Both the position numbers and the translations under genes were made by a program. A stretch of 64,000 nt of DNA, from positions 1,054,001 to 1,118,000 of the forward strand of contig NOKP01000012.1 of NCBI GenBank assembly GCA_002682825.1, read 5' to 3'. The DNA comes from Neonectria sp. B-13. Its lineage: Eukaryota; Ascomycota; Sordariomycetes; Hypocreales; Nectriaceae. Below the pieces are notes generated by a model. The model saw nothing but the letters and a program-made list of their open reading frames with translations, searched no databases and was not told the DNA's origin. Numbering within the stretch: position 1 is the stretch's first letter; the number at the start of each line of letters is the position of its first letter. This document shows positions 47,676 through 59,199 of this stretch, piece by piece.

Positions 47676-50600
47676 CTACCTGGAGAAACGTATCGTCGTA
47701 AATCTTGAGTCATAGAAGCTTCGATTCCAGACTTTGGACGTCGATAAGTTCTCCCCCATCATCTCCCTAACCAGTTCGTCTACCTCCACTTTTCCGATGT
47801 CAGAGAAATGTTCCCGAATAGCGCCGCTAAGTCGAGAGGCTCGCTCTTGATCACTTGGAGCCCTGTCAAGTACTTTGGCATCACGGAGCCTCGCCGTTAC
47901 CTCGATGTTCTTTCCGCGCAGGGCATAATAGAGGGCGCTATGGCTACCAGGAATCCATGGACCCTTGAGACCTGTGTTAACCTTGCCCGTGTCCAGGAGC
48001 GCCTCTACTGTATGCGCATCTCCTAACGAGGCTGCATAAGAGAGCGGTGACATAACGCAAGGATTGAGGGAGTGCTGGCTGTGATCCCAACTTCTTCTGT
48101 TGACATCCACTTTCTTTGACTTCAGCAGAGCGCTGACAGCAGATCGTCCGTCCTTATCTGGTCTATCATAGCGAATTGCGCAATATAGTGGTGATTTCCA
48201 GTTACCATCTCCCATGTTCACATCCACTTTGTCAGACTCCAGCAGGGCCTGCAAAATGGAATGTTCGCCCTGCTCTATTGCTGTCAGCAGCGGCGCTGGG
48301 CCTGTCTTATTCCCGAATTTGTTCCATCTCTGGTTCACATCAACTTTGCTGGATTCAACGAGAAGCTTGACCACGTCAAGGTGCCCAGCTTGGATCGCTA
48401 GTATGAGACTCGTCCAAGTTCGAGAGTCTACCGCATTGAAATCAACTTGAGGTACTCGGGCTTTGGGCCGAATGAGCGGATTCCATACGGGTTTGTCCGC
48501 TGCTGCTACCTCCTCGAGGAATAACTTGACCACCTGTGTCTGCCCCTCCACAGCAGCCACCATGAATGGTGTCCTATAATCCTCGTCCCGGGCGTCGAGG
48601 TCTATGGCGGTACGATCGCGTGCCATGAGCAGCAATACGCGTAGCGGTCCCATGAGCCCATGCTGCGATAGTACGTGGATCACCGTACTGCCCGGAGCAA
48701 GTGGTCTGTGGCCTATCAGGCCAGAATGGGTCTGAACTGCAGATAATAGATTCATGCGATGGGTTGATGGCCAGTTGAGGTACTTTGGCTCCAGGAGGTC
48801 GTCCTGCATAACTTGATTCTTCTCGCTTTCCCGGGCATGGTACGCCCATGAGGAGGTGGCGTAAAGCAATAACGGAAATTCGGTGCGGGAGATTTCATCT
48901 CTGGGATGTTTGTGGCCCCTTCGAGAAACAGCATCAACCACCGCGTCCATGGTCCAGTAGCGGATGCATGCTCTCGAAATCCCATAGTGCGCCAACCCTA
49001 TCAACTTGGACACCGAGTCCGAGCGATTCCACAAAAGTGCTAGGCCCTTGGTGATGTAGAAGTCCTTGATGGATTGGTGGACGAACTGTGCGCGATATGA
49101 GTTCCCCCACGCAACAGTCTCTATAAGCCCGGAGCTGAGCGCCCCGAGCCTCAATTCCATCGTGTCTCGATCAGCAGAGAAATCTTCTGGAAAGCTGACT
49201 GAGCTTTCCCAAGCATCAGTCGCGTGTTCTGAGTTATCGTTCGAGTCTCCCCAGTTTTCGAACCCGACAGCGCAAAGAAGTTCCTCCGGCGAGAGCGGCT
49301 CAGTTGCAAAGCAGACCCAATCAAATAACCTAAGAGACTTCGGGTTGTTGCGAAGCCGTTCAAGAATCTCGGTGTACAGATCGTCAAGATCTGGAGTAGC
49401 ACCACTGATCTCGGCTTCGATCTTCTCGTATGCTATTCCCTGACGTTCCTGGTCGAGAACATACCTAACAACGAGTCCTGCCCACATAAAGATGCCCAAT
49501 GCACGATTGGCGATCAACCTTGGAATCTCAGTTTCAAGGAACCCGCTGAGCTTGTCGTGCACAAAGACCCTGATGTCCTTGGTATTTTCTTCTTCGAGGC
49601 ATATTGTGAACTTGGAACGTTGAGCCAAGGCTGGGTAATGACGAGACGCAAAGCAGAGGTGGCATCGTGACGAAGTCGGGAGCCCTTCAACGAGAGTCTG
49701 GAACCTGTGAATCAATTCGACCGCATCGTTGTTATCCGCCTCGTCCAAGGCGTCTATGAACAGCCAGACCGGGCGAATCTGAGAGACCTTTGGAAGAGCA
49801 GATTTGAAGAACTCCCAAAGTTCGTTTTCGTCCCATTGCCACTTCTCCTCAGGTTCACCGCAGTCCGTATTCTGATGCTCAAAATGATCAAGCATGTCAG
49901 ACAGTGCTTCAGGAGCGAAGTCGAGGATTTGATGGAGAAGTGATCGGTAGAGACCCATCGGCGTCTTTTGGAGTTCGGCGCCTCGAGCATGAAAGAAGAA
50001 TGGGAGCACAAAAGCCTCACCAGGACTCTCGTATAGGCTCCTAGTATGTTCTAGGGCGCGTTGCATTGCTGTGGACTTGCCAGAGCCTGGTTTGCCTTTG
50101 ATCCAGAGCACGCCTCGATCATAACTCGACCACTTCCTGTAAATGTCGTGAACCGAAAGCCAATCGAGCGTTCCCTCTGCTCCAGCACCAATGTCATTCG
50201 AGCGATCTCTCATTTCTAGGAATGCGAGCGATTTCTGGCACTCTTAAGTGAATATGCTTAGCGATGGGACACAATCTGGGAGGGAGACTAGTTCATACCA
50301 ACAACAAAGGTAGTGTCAACAGCCACTTCCGGTCGTTCCCATCTGACCAGCTCCCCAAGCAGCCTCGTAAATCCGTTGTCTGTCACGGAATCAAACTTGA
50401 CCATGTCTCGATGATTGGCTTTGATGCTAATGGCAGTGTAACCCTCGAAAGTTGCTGACTCCTTTGACACAACGAGTCCAAGGCTTTGTATTGGCAGTGC
50501 TTCAAAAAAGCATGTTACCTCTATCCGCCTGCCGTTATCTCGTTGTTCCTGAATCAGAGACCTGAACCCGGTCTGGACATCTTGAAGAAGCTGGCTTTCG

Positions 50601-51310
50601 GTCTGCAAGATCTCCAATATCGAAGTGTTGTTAGACTTGATGATATTCAGAGCCGACGCTGGGAACGTGCCCCAATTGTCCATCCAAGGCCCTTTGTGGG
50701 GAGTACCCATGAAAACAACACCTTTCAGGCTGTGGAAAAGATCTCGAAGATGGGGCTCAGCGTTTGATTGGGAAATCAGGACGGCATTTTTGCACACCAG
50801 GCCTCCTAGACTGTGGGAAACGAGGATAAGCGGCCGGGATGTGGCACCAGCCAGGTCTCTATCCGCTGCAAGATCGCTGAGAAGATTGTCTGCATGCTCG
50901 TGTAGCCGATTTGTGGAGGCGCCCGACTCTTGTACGACGTAGGCGTCGTACCCGTACGTGACAATACGAGCTCTTAGGCTCGGCAAATTTTGCTGGAACA
51001 GCGCAGTGGATAGAAGAGTCTTGGGCCAAGGCTCGGATTGCCCAGGCGCAGTCCAGGTCTCGTCGCGATCTCCGCTAAGACCGTGGACGAAGCAGATGTC
51101 GACGGTTGCATCAGGGCATTCGACCCAAACCTTGAGTCCAGCAGCAAAGGGTGCAGACGGAGTTGTTGGTTCTGGCCGGGCAGCAAGGTTGCCGCTGAGC
51201 CCTGCTTTATGACGGATTGGAACGAGGGCGTCGAATATTCGTTGCTCACTACCACTGAGGATGACGGGATAATGCTTGGACTCTGAGGTGGTACGCCAGA
51301 ACCGTCCCAT
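47676..51310 (-). CDS. NLR-like protein: SesB-type esterase, NACHT, ankyrin repeats
   Basis: STAND-class sensor of 1192 aa from exons 51310-50299 and 50242-47676. Residues ~60-320 form an alpha/beta-hydrolase (ICFVHGLSGDRDETW; Ser167 in SHSLGG; VVFMGTPHKG), the SesB-like effector domain. After the linker ECQKSLAFLEMRDRSNDI comes a NACHT domain: P-loop GKPGSGKST near 387-395, Walker B VWLFIDALDEAD, sensor CFASRHYPAL. A winged-helix-like segment follows (LFDWVCFATEPLSPEEL), then about five ankyrin repeats from ~890 to ~1130, with repeated VDVN ends (SSKVDVN, SDKVDVN, SKKVDVN). The family acts in fungal nonself recognition and cell death control. It converges on a macrodomain gene. It shares its effector type with the NB-ARC protein at 13438-17391. 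Confidence 0.9.
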
Positions 51311-51803
51311 TGTAAATATTATACTAGACGAGACACAGAAGAAGTAGGGGCGCTCGCTTCAGTGGTGAAGTGGTAAATAGTGAAGTGGAAGTAAAGGCAG
51401 ATAACCTGTGGCTGGTAAAGAAGAGGGTGAAGATGCCGAAAGTTCAAGCTTCTCAAAGAGAAGAGGAGCACGTGGAGGTGGAAGAAACGAGAGCTGGAAC
51501 CTTAAACTGGGCTAGCTTGCTCAATACGTCAAACTATCGGGTACGGAGAAGTGAGGAAAGTCTCAGTGGTAAGACAGAGTTTCGGCTGAAAGCCAAGTTT
51601 TGGCTTCACCAATGAAGACCAGCTGCTAAATTTCTTAGTAGTTGTTTTCATAGCATCTGTATCCTCATGCCTGCTGTACCTCAAACTGTCAGGCCCACTC
51701 AACGCATGAGCTAGAAGAGGCCCAGAGCGTGCAGCGGACCAACACATTGGTCAAGAAATACTATTACAGGTACTAATGGGCCAACTGGAACTTGCAGCCA
51801 TCT
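51311..51803. other. NLR upstream region
   Basis: About 490 bp between the second NLR gene and the tannase relic, presumably the NLR promoter. No gene is seen. Confidence 0.5.
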
Positions 51804-52999
51804 TCACGTCACCACCAACCCCGTCACACACGGGCAACCGAAGGTAAATGTGAATTGGCCTTGAAACCTTGCTAACACGGACGTTGCTAAGAGAACATCT
51901 GGACCCCTCTCTGCCTCCACCCACCCAACCAATGCCTGGAAAAGCTCCCCAAGAGATGGAACAGGAATGTTTGCATCCCGACACATCCGGTACAACGGGC
52001 GCGGTGCGTGCGCCATTCCAGGGATCAAGAACAGGCGATGGTAGTCTTTTGTTCTTTCTGGAGCACTTGTGAGTTTGGCTGGCTGCACTGCACTTTGTGG
52101 GGCACCTCCTTCGTCTGCTAGGCCGTGGTATACTAGAACATTAGTCGTTTACATCCATTGCTTCAAAGGAATGGTCCATCTCGCGACACTTGAGCATTGC
52201 TTGTGCATATTGCTGGTACGTCCACTTTGACCACGCGTCACAGGTCATGGCATCCCCGTTCTGAGGATCTACTACAGTGCAGTCGCCCAGAGCTACAGCC
52301 AAGTAACTGCTCGACCACGGGCCCCGATCTCGCCACACTAGAGTTGATTCGGTGGCCGATTGGCGCCGGCGCCGTTGTCGATGGCCGGATCGGGGGTGGA
52401 TCCATCGAGTGTCGGCCCGTACCAGATCTTGTTGATGGCGTGGCATTTATAGAAAGCGGAGAGATTTCCGGGCACTGGCCACCGCCCGCAATGGAAAGGA
52501 TGGTTGAGTCTTTGGCGGGGTCATAACTGTTCTTCTGCCAATCAGTAAAGTATCCCTCGTGCTGGCTTGTGATACTGGTGTTACCATGGGCTAGGCCTCG
52601 TTTCGACACAACGCCGAGCTGCTCAGAGGTGAAGCATTGCTCTGCAGAAAATTCTGAATGGCAATGTGTGTAGCCTGCTAGGCGATATTCTTTCATTCGA
52701 TATTCAGAGAACCGAGGTAACCCGGTAACTCTCATTCTCAATGTAGTAGCGACATGGCCACCACCAGTTAACGCAACCTTGACGACGCTGACGTCGTTGA
52801 AAATGGCGGGGTCGTTGGAGCTGCCGCTGGTGTTTTGACGATTAGATGCAGGCGTGAGGGTATCTCCAGACTGGAGATGTTCATAATGACGAACTCTGAT
52901 GCGCTCATCATTCACAGCCCCGCAAACATCCAGCCAACACGATCCAAAAAGCTCTCGATCCTGGCGTCTCTTGTAGTCAAAGTCACATTCTGTACACAT
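51804..52999 (-). pseudogene. Relic of a tannase/feruloyl esterase-family gene
   Basis: Fragments in several minus-strand frames match the tannase family. At about 52320-52430 the sequence reads KIWYGPTLDGSTPDPAIDNG, followed by NQL, a TAG stop where relatives have Trp, and CGEIGARG. At 52088-51804 it reads DYHRLFLIPGMAHA and FQALVGWVEAERGPDVLLAT, the usual C-terminal end with its catalytic His region. Between them AVALGDCTVVDPQNGDAMTCDAW lies in another frame. A 253-codon frame up to 52999 may hold N-terminal remains (VSVVKVALTGGG), but this is weak. Frameshifts and a stop show the gene is dead. Active members are secreted esterases of plant phenolics. Confidence 0.55.
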
Positions 53000-53362
53000 A
53001 CTGTACTACAGCGCATCATTTTCCCTAGCAATGGTTAGGAATAGTGGAGTTGCGCTGTGCCACGTATTTTATGGTGGCCCGATACGTTTATTATGTGACT
53101 CGTCGCCACGTTGGCGTCGACGTGTATTGCCGAGACGACGATGCACCTTCACCGCTCGTTTCGGCTTTCTCAAGTGCGTAGCTGACTGGTGGGTGATCGT
53201 CCGCCATGTGGGTCGCGATGGTTCGCAGGGCTCTAGCAGATCTGCATGTATGCCTTGGCCCCATATCCCGGTTGGATCATCGGGCAGCTGAAGTGAGTCA
53301 ACAGAACATAAGAGGCATCGAGGGAAAACTCCAAGGATTGGTCCTCAACTCTCGATTGAGAC
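53000..53362. other. Intergenic region
   Basis: Lies between the tannase relic and the start of the 605-aa unknown gene. It should contain the latter's promoter. An open frame continues upstream from 53206 but has no sign of being coding. Confidence 0.4.
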
Positions 53363-55320
53363 ATGCAAACCATGGATGCGAATTCTATCACCCAGCTGGC
53401 CGTTCCTCAGCTCATCGAGTCGACGTAAGTACCTCGATTCTACGACTGCTTGTCCTAACATGGTGCAGGGTTGTACCGGCCCATTCAGCTGAAAATACTG
53501 GGCAAGAAATGTTCCTGAACCCTCAACCTCTGGACCTTCATATCGGTGCAATTTTGAGAGATGCGCCAAGATTCCAACGAGATAACTCTTGGCAACAGTC
53601 TCATGACCAGCAGGTTACCGACGATGCGCATGTGCAAGGAGTCACAGAACAGCAGCCTCGAGACCCTCCAGCTCCAGAACAGAATGTGCAACAGCTAGCT
53701 GCGGATGTTCAACCGCAGTCTCGGCACGCACAAATGATGGAAGAAATCAAGTTCATTGCTACTGGAATGGAGGAGATGGGTATTCATATCCACAATCTCA
53801 ACAAGCCGGATATGCCAGCCAAGGAATCAAGACATTGCCGAGAGCTCTTGACGAACCTGTTTCATCAGACGAAGGAGGATTTTTGGGTGTTCCTGCAGAA
53901 GTTCCATGACCTTGGATCACAATTTACTATCGACAGCGAAAAGACAAAGGAGACGAGCAACGATCAAGATCCTAATGTATCCAACAAGAATACTGGTAAA
54001 GGTAAGCTCCCATTGTCGGAGTACTCGTACTACATACTAACACCCATAGGTGTCACCGAGAAACCTAAATTGACAACAAACGGTATTCAGAGCATTGAGA
54101 TTGTACCCTCACCGGAGCCAGACACCATTCAGCAGCGTGGAATATCACAAAATAATACCCAAACGGTCGTCGCAGCATCCCCTGAAATGGCACAGAACGG
54201 CACTCAAACTCTTGTTGCAGCATCCACACTCGACACCTTCCTCACGGCGCTTCCTGGAACATTTCCGCCATCTTCCACCGCCGGCGATCGAGAAAGCGAA
54301 GCCCCAGTCCCAAGGCATCCTTCATATATAGGCTCAGACCCCACGTCAAAGTCCATCATCGAAAAAGACACAAGGCACGTCACCAAGCTTTTTTCTCAGA
54401 TTGTTGGCGGGTCTTTCAGCAAAACCGGCTTGGAGCTGGGTGTGATGGAGGTCAACGGAGACGACTGGGTATCTCGATTCTGTGACGAGCGCCGTTATCT
54501 CAGCGGAATTTTGATGGCCATCACTCTTCCAAAGGACCTGTTCTTGTGGCATACCCGACACTTCCCAGTGGAGTCGGATACTTGGACCAAGGGAGCCCTA
54601 GTCAGAACTGTGTCCATTGTGACAGAACCGCCTCGTTATCTACACTCATACCCACTGCGCCACGGCCGAAACCTGCTATCAAGCAAACCAAATCTTCTTC
54701 TGCATTGGAACCTCGAGGATGTTAGGGAACCACATGTCTCGGCTCGATTCAAGGAGCTAGTGCAGGTTGGAAGTGAGCTGGAAAACAGAATTGGGGCGTT
54801 CTCCTACAAGCAGATGGTTGTTTGCATCACGATCCCGTGGTGGATATGCGACAAGGACACTTCCGGTGACCAGAAACAGGCAATGGAGTTCCTGGAAAGA
54901 ATGGGAATTGTCGGAGCGATACCGGTAAATGAAAAATACAAGGACAGAGTTGAGGAAACGCTATGGTGCCCGTCACGGATCAAACTGGGCGGATTGAACC
55001 AGAGCGTGCACGCATTCCTCCAAGAGGCAAGTCAGCCCAACCCTAGAGATACGAGCGACTTACTGACGTTTTAGACCACGTATACTGGATCGCCGGAATT
55101 GGAGCCTGCGGTCGCAGTCACGCCCACACGATTCGTCGTGGTGACGGTTCGGAAAGGACATGTTGGAGACTGGGTGGATGCTGTCCAGTGTTCTCTTGGG
55201 ATGGACAGCAAGAGCCTACGGTATTCAGTTTCAACTGAAGAAGCTATCGACTTCGGCCAGTTGAACAAATTTTATCGGAGTGGCCGGAGCCCAGAGCCTG
55301 AGCCATCCAAAAAAGTATAA
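53363..55320 (+). CDS. Unknown protein, 605 aa
   Basis: I do not recognise the family. Exons 53363-53424, 53469-54001, 54050-55026 and 55075-55320 close in frame, starting MQTMDANSITQLAVPQLIES. Intron 2 (48 nt) has an ACTAAC branch point, and intron 3 (48 nt, 55027-55074) uses a GC donor (GAG/GCAAGT) and removes an in-frame stop. The N-terminal 120 residues are Gln/Pro-rich. A helical stretch (HAQMMEEIKFIATGMEEMGI) follows, then a Ser/Thr/Gln-rich linker, and from about residue 350 a folded-looking domain rich in Trp and hydrophobics (FLWHTRHFPVESDTWTKG, MVVCITIPWWICDKDTSGD, TRFVVVTVRKGHVGDWVDAV). The tail is EPEPSKKV. No signal or membrane segment is evident. It may be an orphan or lineage-specific protein. 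Confidence 0.65.
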
Positions 55321-55719
55321 CATCATAGAGTGTATAAATGCACATATATAAAGTTCATATTCGGATCACCGTCCTTATACGGAAGTTAGCCAATTTGTCC
55401 TCATTAGTTAATTGTAGCTGAAATACTGGTGGGCTATCAAGGGTGGCGTGCAGGATCCTGATGGGGATATTCCACTGTACCATGGTAATAATTCACTTCC
55501 CGCAGGAGACGATTAAGCACACGCAAATGCCGGGTTTAACCCAATATGACATGTTGTAGGACAGATTAGGATCGACTTAATAGCATTGAAGGTCCGTCCA
55601 GCATGAAAACTCCTTGTTTGGGGTAGACTCCGGCCCGGCCCGGGTCCCACCACCGGACCGGACCGACCCTTCTGCTAGCCTCATCGGCAACGAGGCAAGA
55701 ATGAACTTTCCTAGCCGTC
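55321..55719. other. Convergent intergenic spacer
   Basis: Lies between the ends of the unknown gene and the 2OG oxygenase-like gene. Nothing beyond probable 3' untranslated regions is seen. Confidence 0.5.
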
Positions 55720-56894
55720 TCACTCCTCTTCCAACGGGCGCATCTCGTGCATTGTCTGTTGGAGGTATTTTATCTGCTCCTCCACCCAGTTCTTCATCTC
55801 GTCAAAGTTGACCGTCTCGGTACGGCACATTCCCGGCCGTGCGTCGTCCGACTTCTTCACATTCTCAGCATACCTGTCTCTCAACGCGCTTGCCATAATA
55901 TCAGCCCGCTTGGCTAACATATCTAAGCGGTACGTTGTCCACTGGTAAAAGAGCTCGGTGTGATGCGATTCACATCGGACGTTAGCATTCGTAGTTTCAT
56001 CTACCATTGTTGGGTCTCGGGGCCGGAACGATGTTACGATGGTGATTCGCTCAGGCATGTTCGTGGCAGGGAGAGCAACGTGAGATATGTGTCGTCCTTG
56101 AAGAACAACTGCGCTGCCCTGTGATGGTTGATAGACGTTAGATGAAGAAAGTAGATGTCAAGGGCAGAAGAGAGGCAGCTTACCATTTGCGGTGCCCGCA
56201 CGCTTATTGTTTTGCCGTCTCCACCCATCAACACAGTCTCACCTCCCTCCATATTACGAGCGTCGGACAACATGACAACAATGACAAAAGGATGCGAGTC
56301 CTTGTGCCACTTGACGATAGGGTTCTCATAGTTGGCCTTGTCGTCAGCTGGACCCTGGAAGTCCTCAGACTTGGCCGCCATTGGTGGCACCACGGGCGTT
56401 GCCCTGACACCATCGAGACCTTGACTTCCTAGTTGAATGTTTGTGTGGCATATCTCGTAGTTCATTGCCGGCACAAGGTCCACACCCGCAATGTCGCTCA
56501 CAATCTTCAAGACCTCAGGGGAGTTCCAGAAGGACTGAATGAACGGCGTATATTTCTGGGCCATACCACGAAGCATGGCTGAGCCGGGGAGGGTGCGGTG
56601 GAAACAGTTGTCGATAACCTTGGGGCTAAAGAGCTCCCGACGGTGCTCAAGGACAGCTTCATGAGAGAGCAGAGGGAAGGGATCAGAGGCAGCGATGGAG
56701 GAGATGGGCGTGCTCTCTAGCTGAAGGTCTTTCATGCTGAGGATACGTGCTGGTGGGGAGTAGGCGAGATGCTTGGACGCGTCGAATACGCTGGTGGGCA
56801 CATTGGACATGGTTGGCTCTGTGGGCGCGTAGGATGCAGGCATCGGGCTCCGGGGTAGTCCCTGGAGGGGTGTCTGGACTGCAGCAGCCGCCAT
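55720..56894 (-). CDS. Fe(II)/2-oxoglutarate oxygenase-like protein
   Basis: A 369-aa protein from exons 56894-56184 and 56118-55720. The cupin-like double-stranded beta-helix core shows the facial triad: His197 and Asp199 in KWHKDSHPFVIVVML, and a distal His in GRHISHVAL (247 or 250). Arg261 in ERITIVTSFRP is suited to bind 2-oxoglutarate. NMEGGETVLMGGDG and KTISVRAPQMGSAVVLQG are typical strands before the distal His. The C-terminal part is helical (RLDMLAKRADIMASALRDRY, NWVEEQIKYLQQTM). There is no signal peptide. This fits a fungal oxygenase of unknown substrate, possibly in secondary metabolism. It converges with the unknown 605-aa gene. Confidence 0.75.
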
Positions 56895-57987
56895 CTTCGA
56901 TGATTAATTAGTGGGGGGATGAGGTCCGATGATTGATAGCGGGAGGATGAGGCTTATACTGGTGGAGTCAGGCAGTATAAGAGAGGAGAGGTGAGACTTG
57001 TCAAATCTGACGAGGCTAGTAGGAGACCTAATGAACCCTTATTTATGCTGATTAAAGAGCCGAATGTTAATGTGTAGTGATCGGTGACATCTACGACGAG
57101 CATAAATGGGGTTTTCAGGGAGCGAATTCAGTAATGTTATCCGTAGTATGGTAATGATGAGGAGCTTGACCATCATCACCTGCCACCAGCTCGTCGGCAG
57201 CCATGCCTCCTTTCGTAGAGGCTTATCTCTATAACCATACAACTGTTAGAAATCAGGATCGGATTGTACGGTGAAAGTACGCTATCCATATCGGCTCAAC
57301 CGATCAGGGCGCGGGGTCAGCTACCCATGCCCGTAAAACGTGCATAAAGAAGATATTTCGGGGAGCAAATTCAGTAATTTTATCCGTAGTCACCCACCAC
57401 TAGCTCATCGGCAGTTGCCTCTCCTTCGGCAGACGCTTATCTCACCAACCCATCTAACCAGTTAGAAACCAGATTTGTGTCGCGTGATAAAAGCCAGCTT
57501 GGATAACGATACGATCTCTTCCATCTCCACGCTATCTTTATCGGCTCAACCGATCCAGGGCGGACCGTCCCATGTCGACCTAGAAAGCCGCCATACTCGA
57601 AACGGCGTGGTTTCGCGCAGTCCAATGACGCTGAGCGTAATGATTCCCTAGATCTTAGTTGTACTCAAATTGAAATCCGGGGCATGAAACCCTCGGACTA
57701 GGTGAGTTGGACAAAGAAGTCCACTCTAGAATAGTCTATCTTGGTAAGTCTGTTGATCAATTGCGTATCCATAATCCCGTTTGAACATTCATCTTCTTTT
57801 CGCACTCAGAGCCAACGGTCGGCTCGTCCGACAAAGTCGTACAGGCCATCAAATCAGTTCGACGCTCCGAATCTTAACCCTTTAAAGTCGGTCAACGCTG
57901 TGATGAGCGGTGTTGGCGGTCAACTCTGCAACTAAATTCTCAAAAAGTTTCATCCATTACACACTGTTGAAATCCAAAACGTGAAGA
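56895..57987. other. Divergent intergenic region with a duplicated segment
   Basis: 1.1 kb between the divergent 2OG oxygenase-like and D-2-hydroxyacid dehydrogenase genes, so it holds both promoters. It contains two diverged direct copies of a ~195-bp segment, annotated separately. Confidence 0.55.
57118..57562. repeat. Diverged direct duplication, two ~195-bp copies
   Basis: Copy 1 spans about 57118-57311 and copy 2 about 57361-57562. Shared blocks in the same order are GGGAGC(G/A)AATTCAGTAAT, TTATCCGTAGT, AGCTC(G/A)TCGGCAG, GGCTTATCTC or CGCTTATCTC, GTTAGAAA, and TCGGCTCAACCGATC near each end. I see no terminal inverted repeats or coding sequence, so it may be a tandem promoter duplication or relics of a short element. 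Confidence 0.65.
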
Positions 57988-59199
57988 ATGATTGCAACGG
58001 GCCAAGCGTGTGCCCTGAGCAAGGATAAGCTCCTCCTCTTCTTTCCCAAAGAACCAGACCAGGAGTGGGTTTCTAAGACCATGGCCAATTATCCTGGCTT
58101 GCAGGTGAATTGGGCCTCTTCAGTAAAGGAGGATGGGAAACCAGTGAATGTCAAGGAACTACCGGCCGAATATTGGAAAGGGATAACGTTGATTTTCGTG
58201 GACTGGTCTCCGCCGCCCGCTCACCTCCTCTCGAACGTGAGGTTCGTTCAGCTTGCATCTGCAGGAGCAGATTTATGGCATAATCACCCAACATATCTTA
58301 ACAAGGACATCATTTTCTCCAACGCCAGCGGAGTGTACACGTACGTCATGACTCGCCGTTCAAGAACAAGGCTCTGCCAGAACAATCACTAATGTAGCAG
58401 ATACCCAGACCTCAGATTGCTGAGTGGGTGATAGGCACCTGGCTAATGAGCCAGCGACACTTCCTCCGGTATCAGAAACATATGGATGAGGAGTTCTGGG
58501 AGATCCCTTCCGTTCCTATCGTTGAAGATTCGTACAGACTTCGAATGTGAGTTTCGTTGATTGCGGCAAGACAGTATTGCGCTTATATGAAAAAGGGGAA
58601 TCCTTGGATATGGCTCCATCGGCCGCCAATGCGCGCGGGTGGCTGGAGCAATGGGAATGGAGGTCTACGCTTATACCCGCAGCGAGCGTACTACGCCAGA
58701 AGCCCGCAAAGACGACAAACATAACCAGTTTTGTGTTCCAGGTACCGGGGACCCGGAGGGAGTAATCCCTTCTAAGTGGTTCCACGGCACCTCGAAAGAA
58801 AGCATTGATACCTTCCTAGCTCAGGATCTCGATATTTTGGTTATCAGCTTGCCACTAACCAAAGACACAGAGGGGCTTATTTCGTACAAGCAGTTCGAGA
58901 TCCTAAGCAAGAAGAGAACGTTTCTAACGAACATCGCCCGAGGCCGCCATGTCGACACCCAGGCCCTGATTGCAGCTCTCGAAAAGGGTCAGATTCGAGG
59001 AGCCGCCTTAGATGTCACCGACCCTGAGCCCTTGCCGAAAGAACATCCGCTGTGGAAGGCCCCAAATGTTTATATTACGCCGCATGTTAGCTGGTTTACG
59101 AAAAAGGTCTGGGAACGCAGCATTGAGGTCCTGGAAGCCAACCTGGAACGGCTTAACAACAACGAGCCATGTCTCAACCATCTTGGCAATCGGCATTGA
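57988..59199 (+). CDS. D-isomer-specific 2-hydroxyacid dehydrogenase
   Basis: NAD(P)-dependent cytosolic reductase of 2-oxoacids, 364 aa, exons 57988-58340, 58409-58546 and 58596-59199. Joining them rebuilds SGVYTPQIAEWVIGTWLMSQR and the Rossmann motif MGILGYGSIGRQCARVAGAM. Catalytic residues follow the family: Arg in NIARGRHVD, Glu in DVTDPEPLPKEHPLW, His in PHVSWF. The length is slightly above typical because of an insert after EVYAYTRSERTTPEARKDDK. The substrate (glyoxylate, hydroxypyruvate or other) is unknown. The stop codon is directly followed by the remains of a P450 gene, suggesting a recombination junction. Confidence 0.88.
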
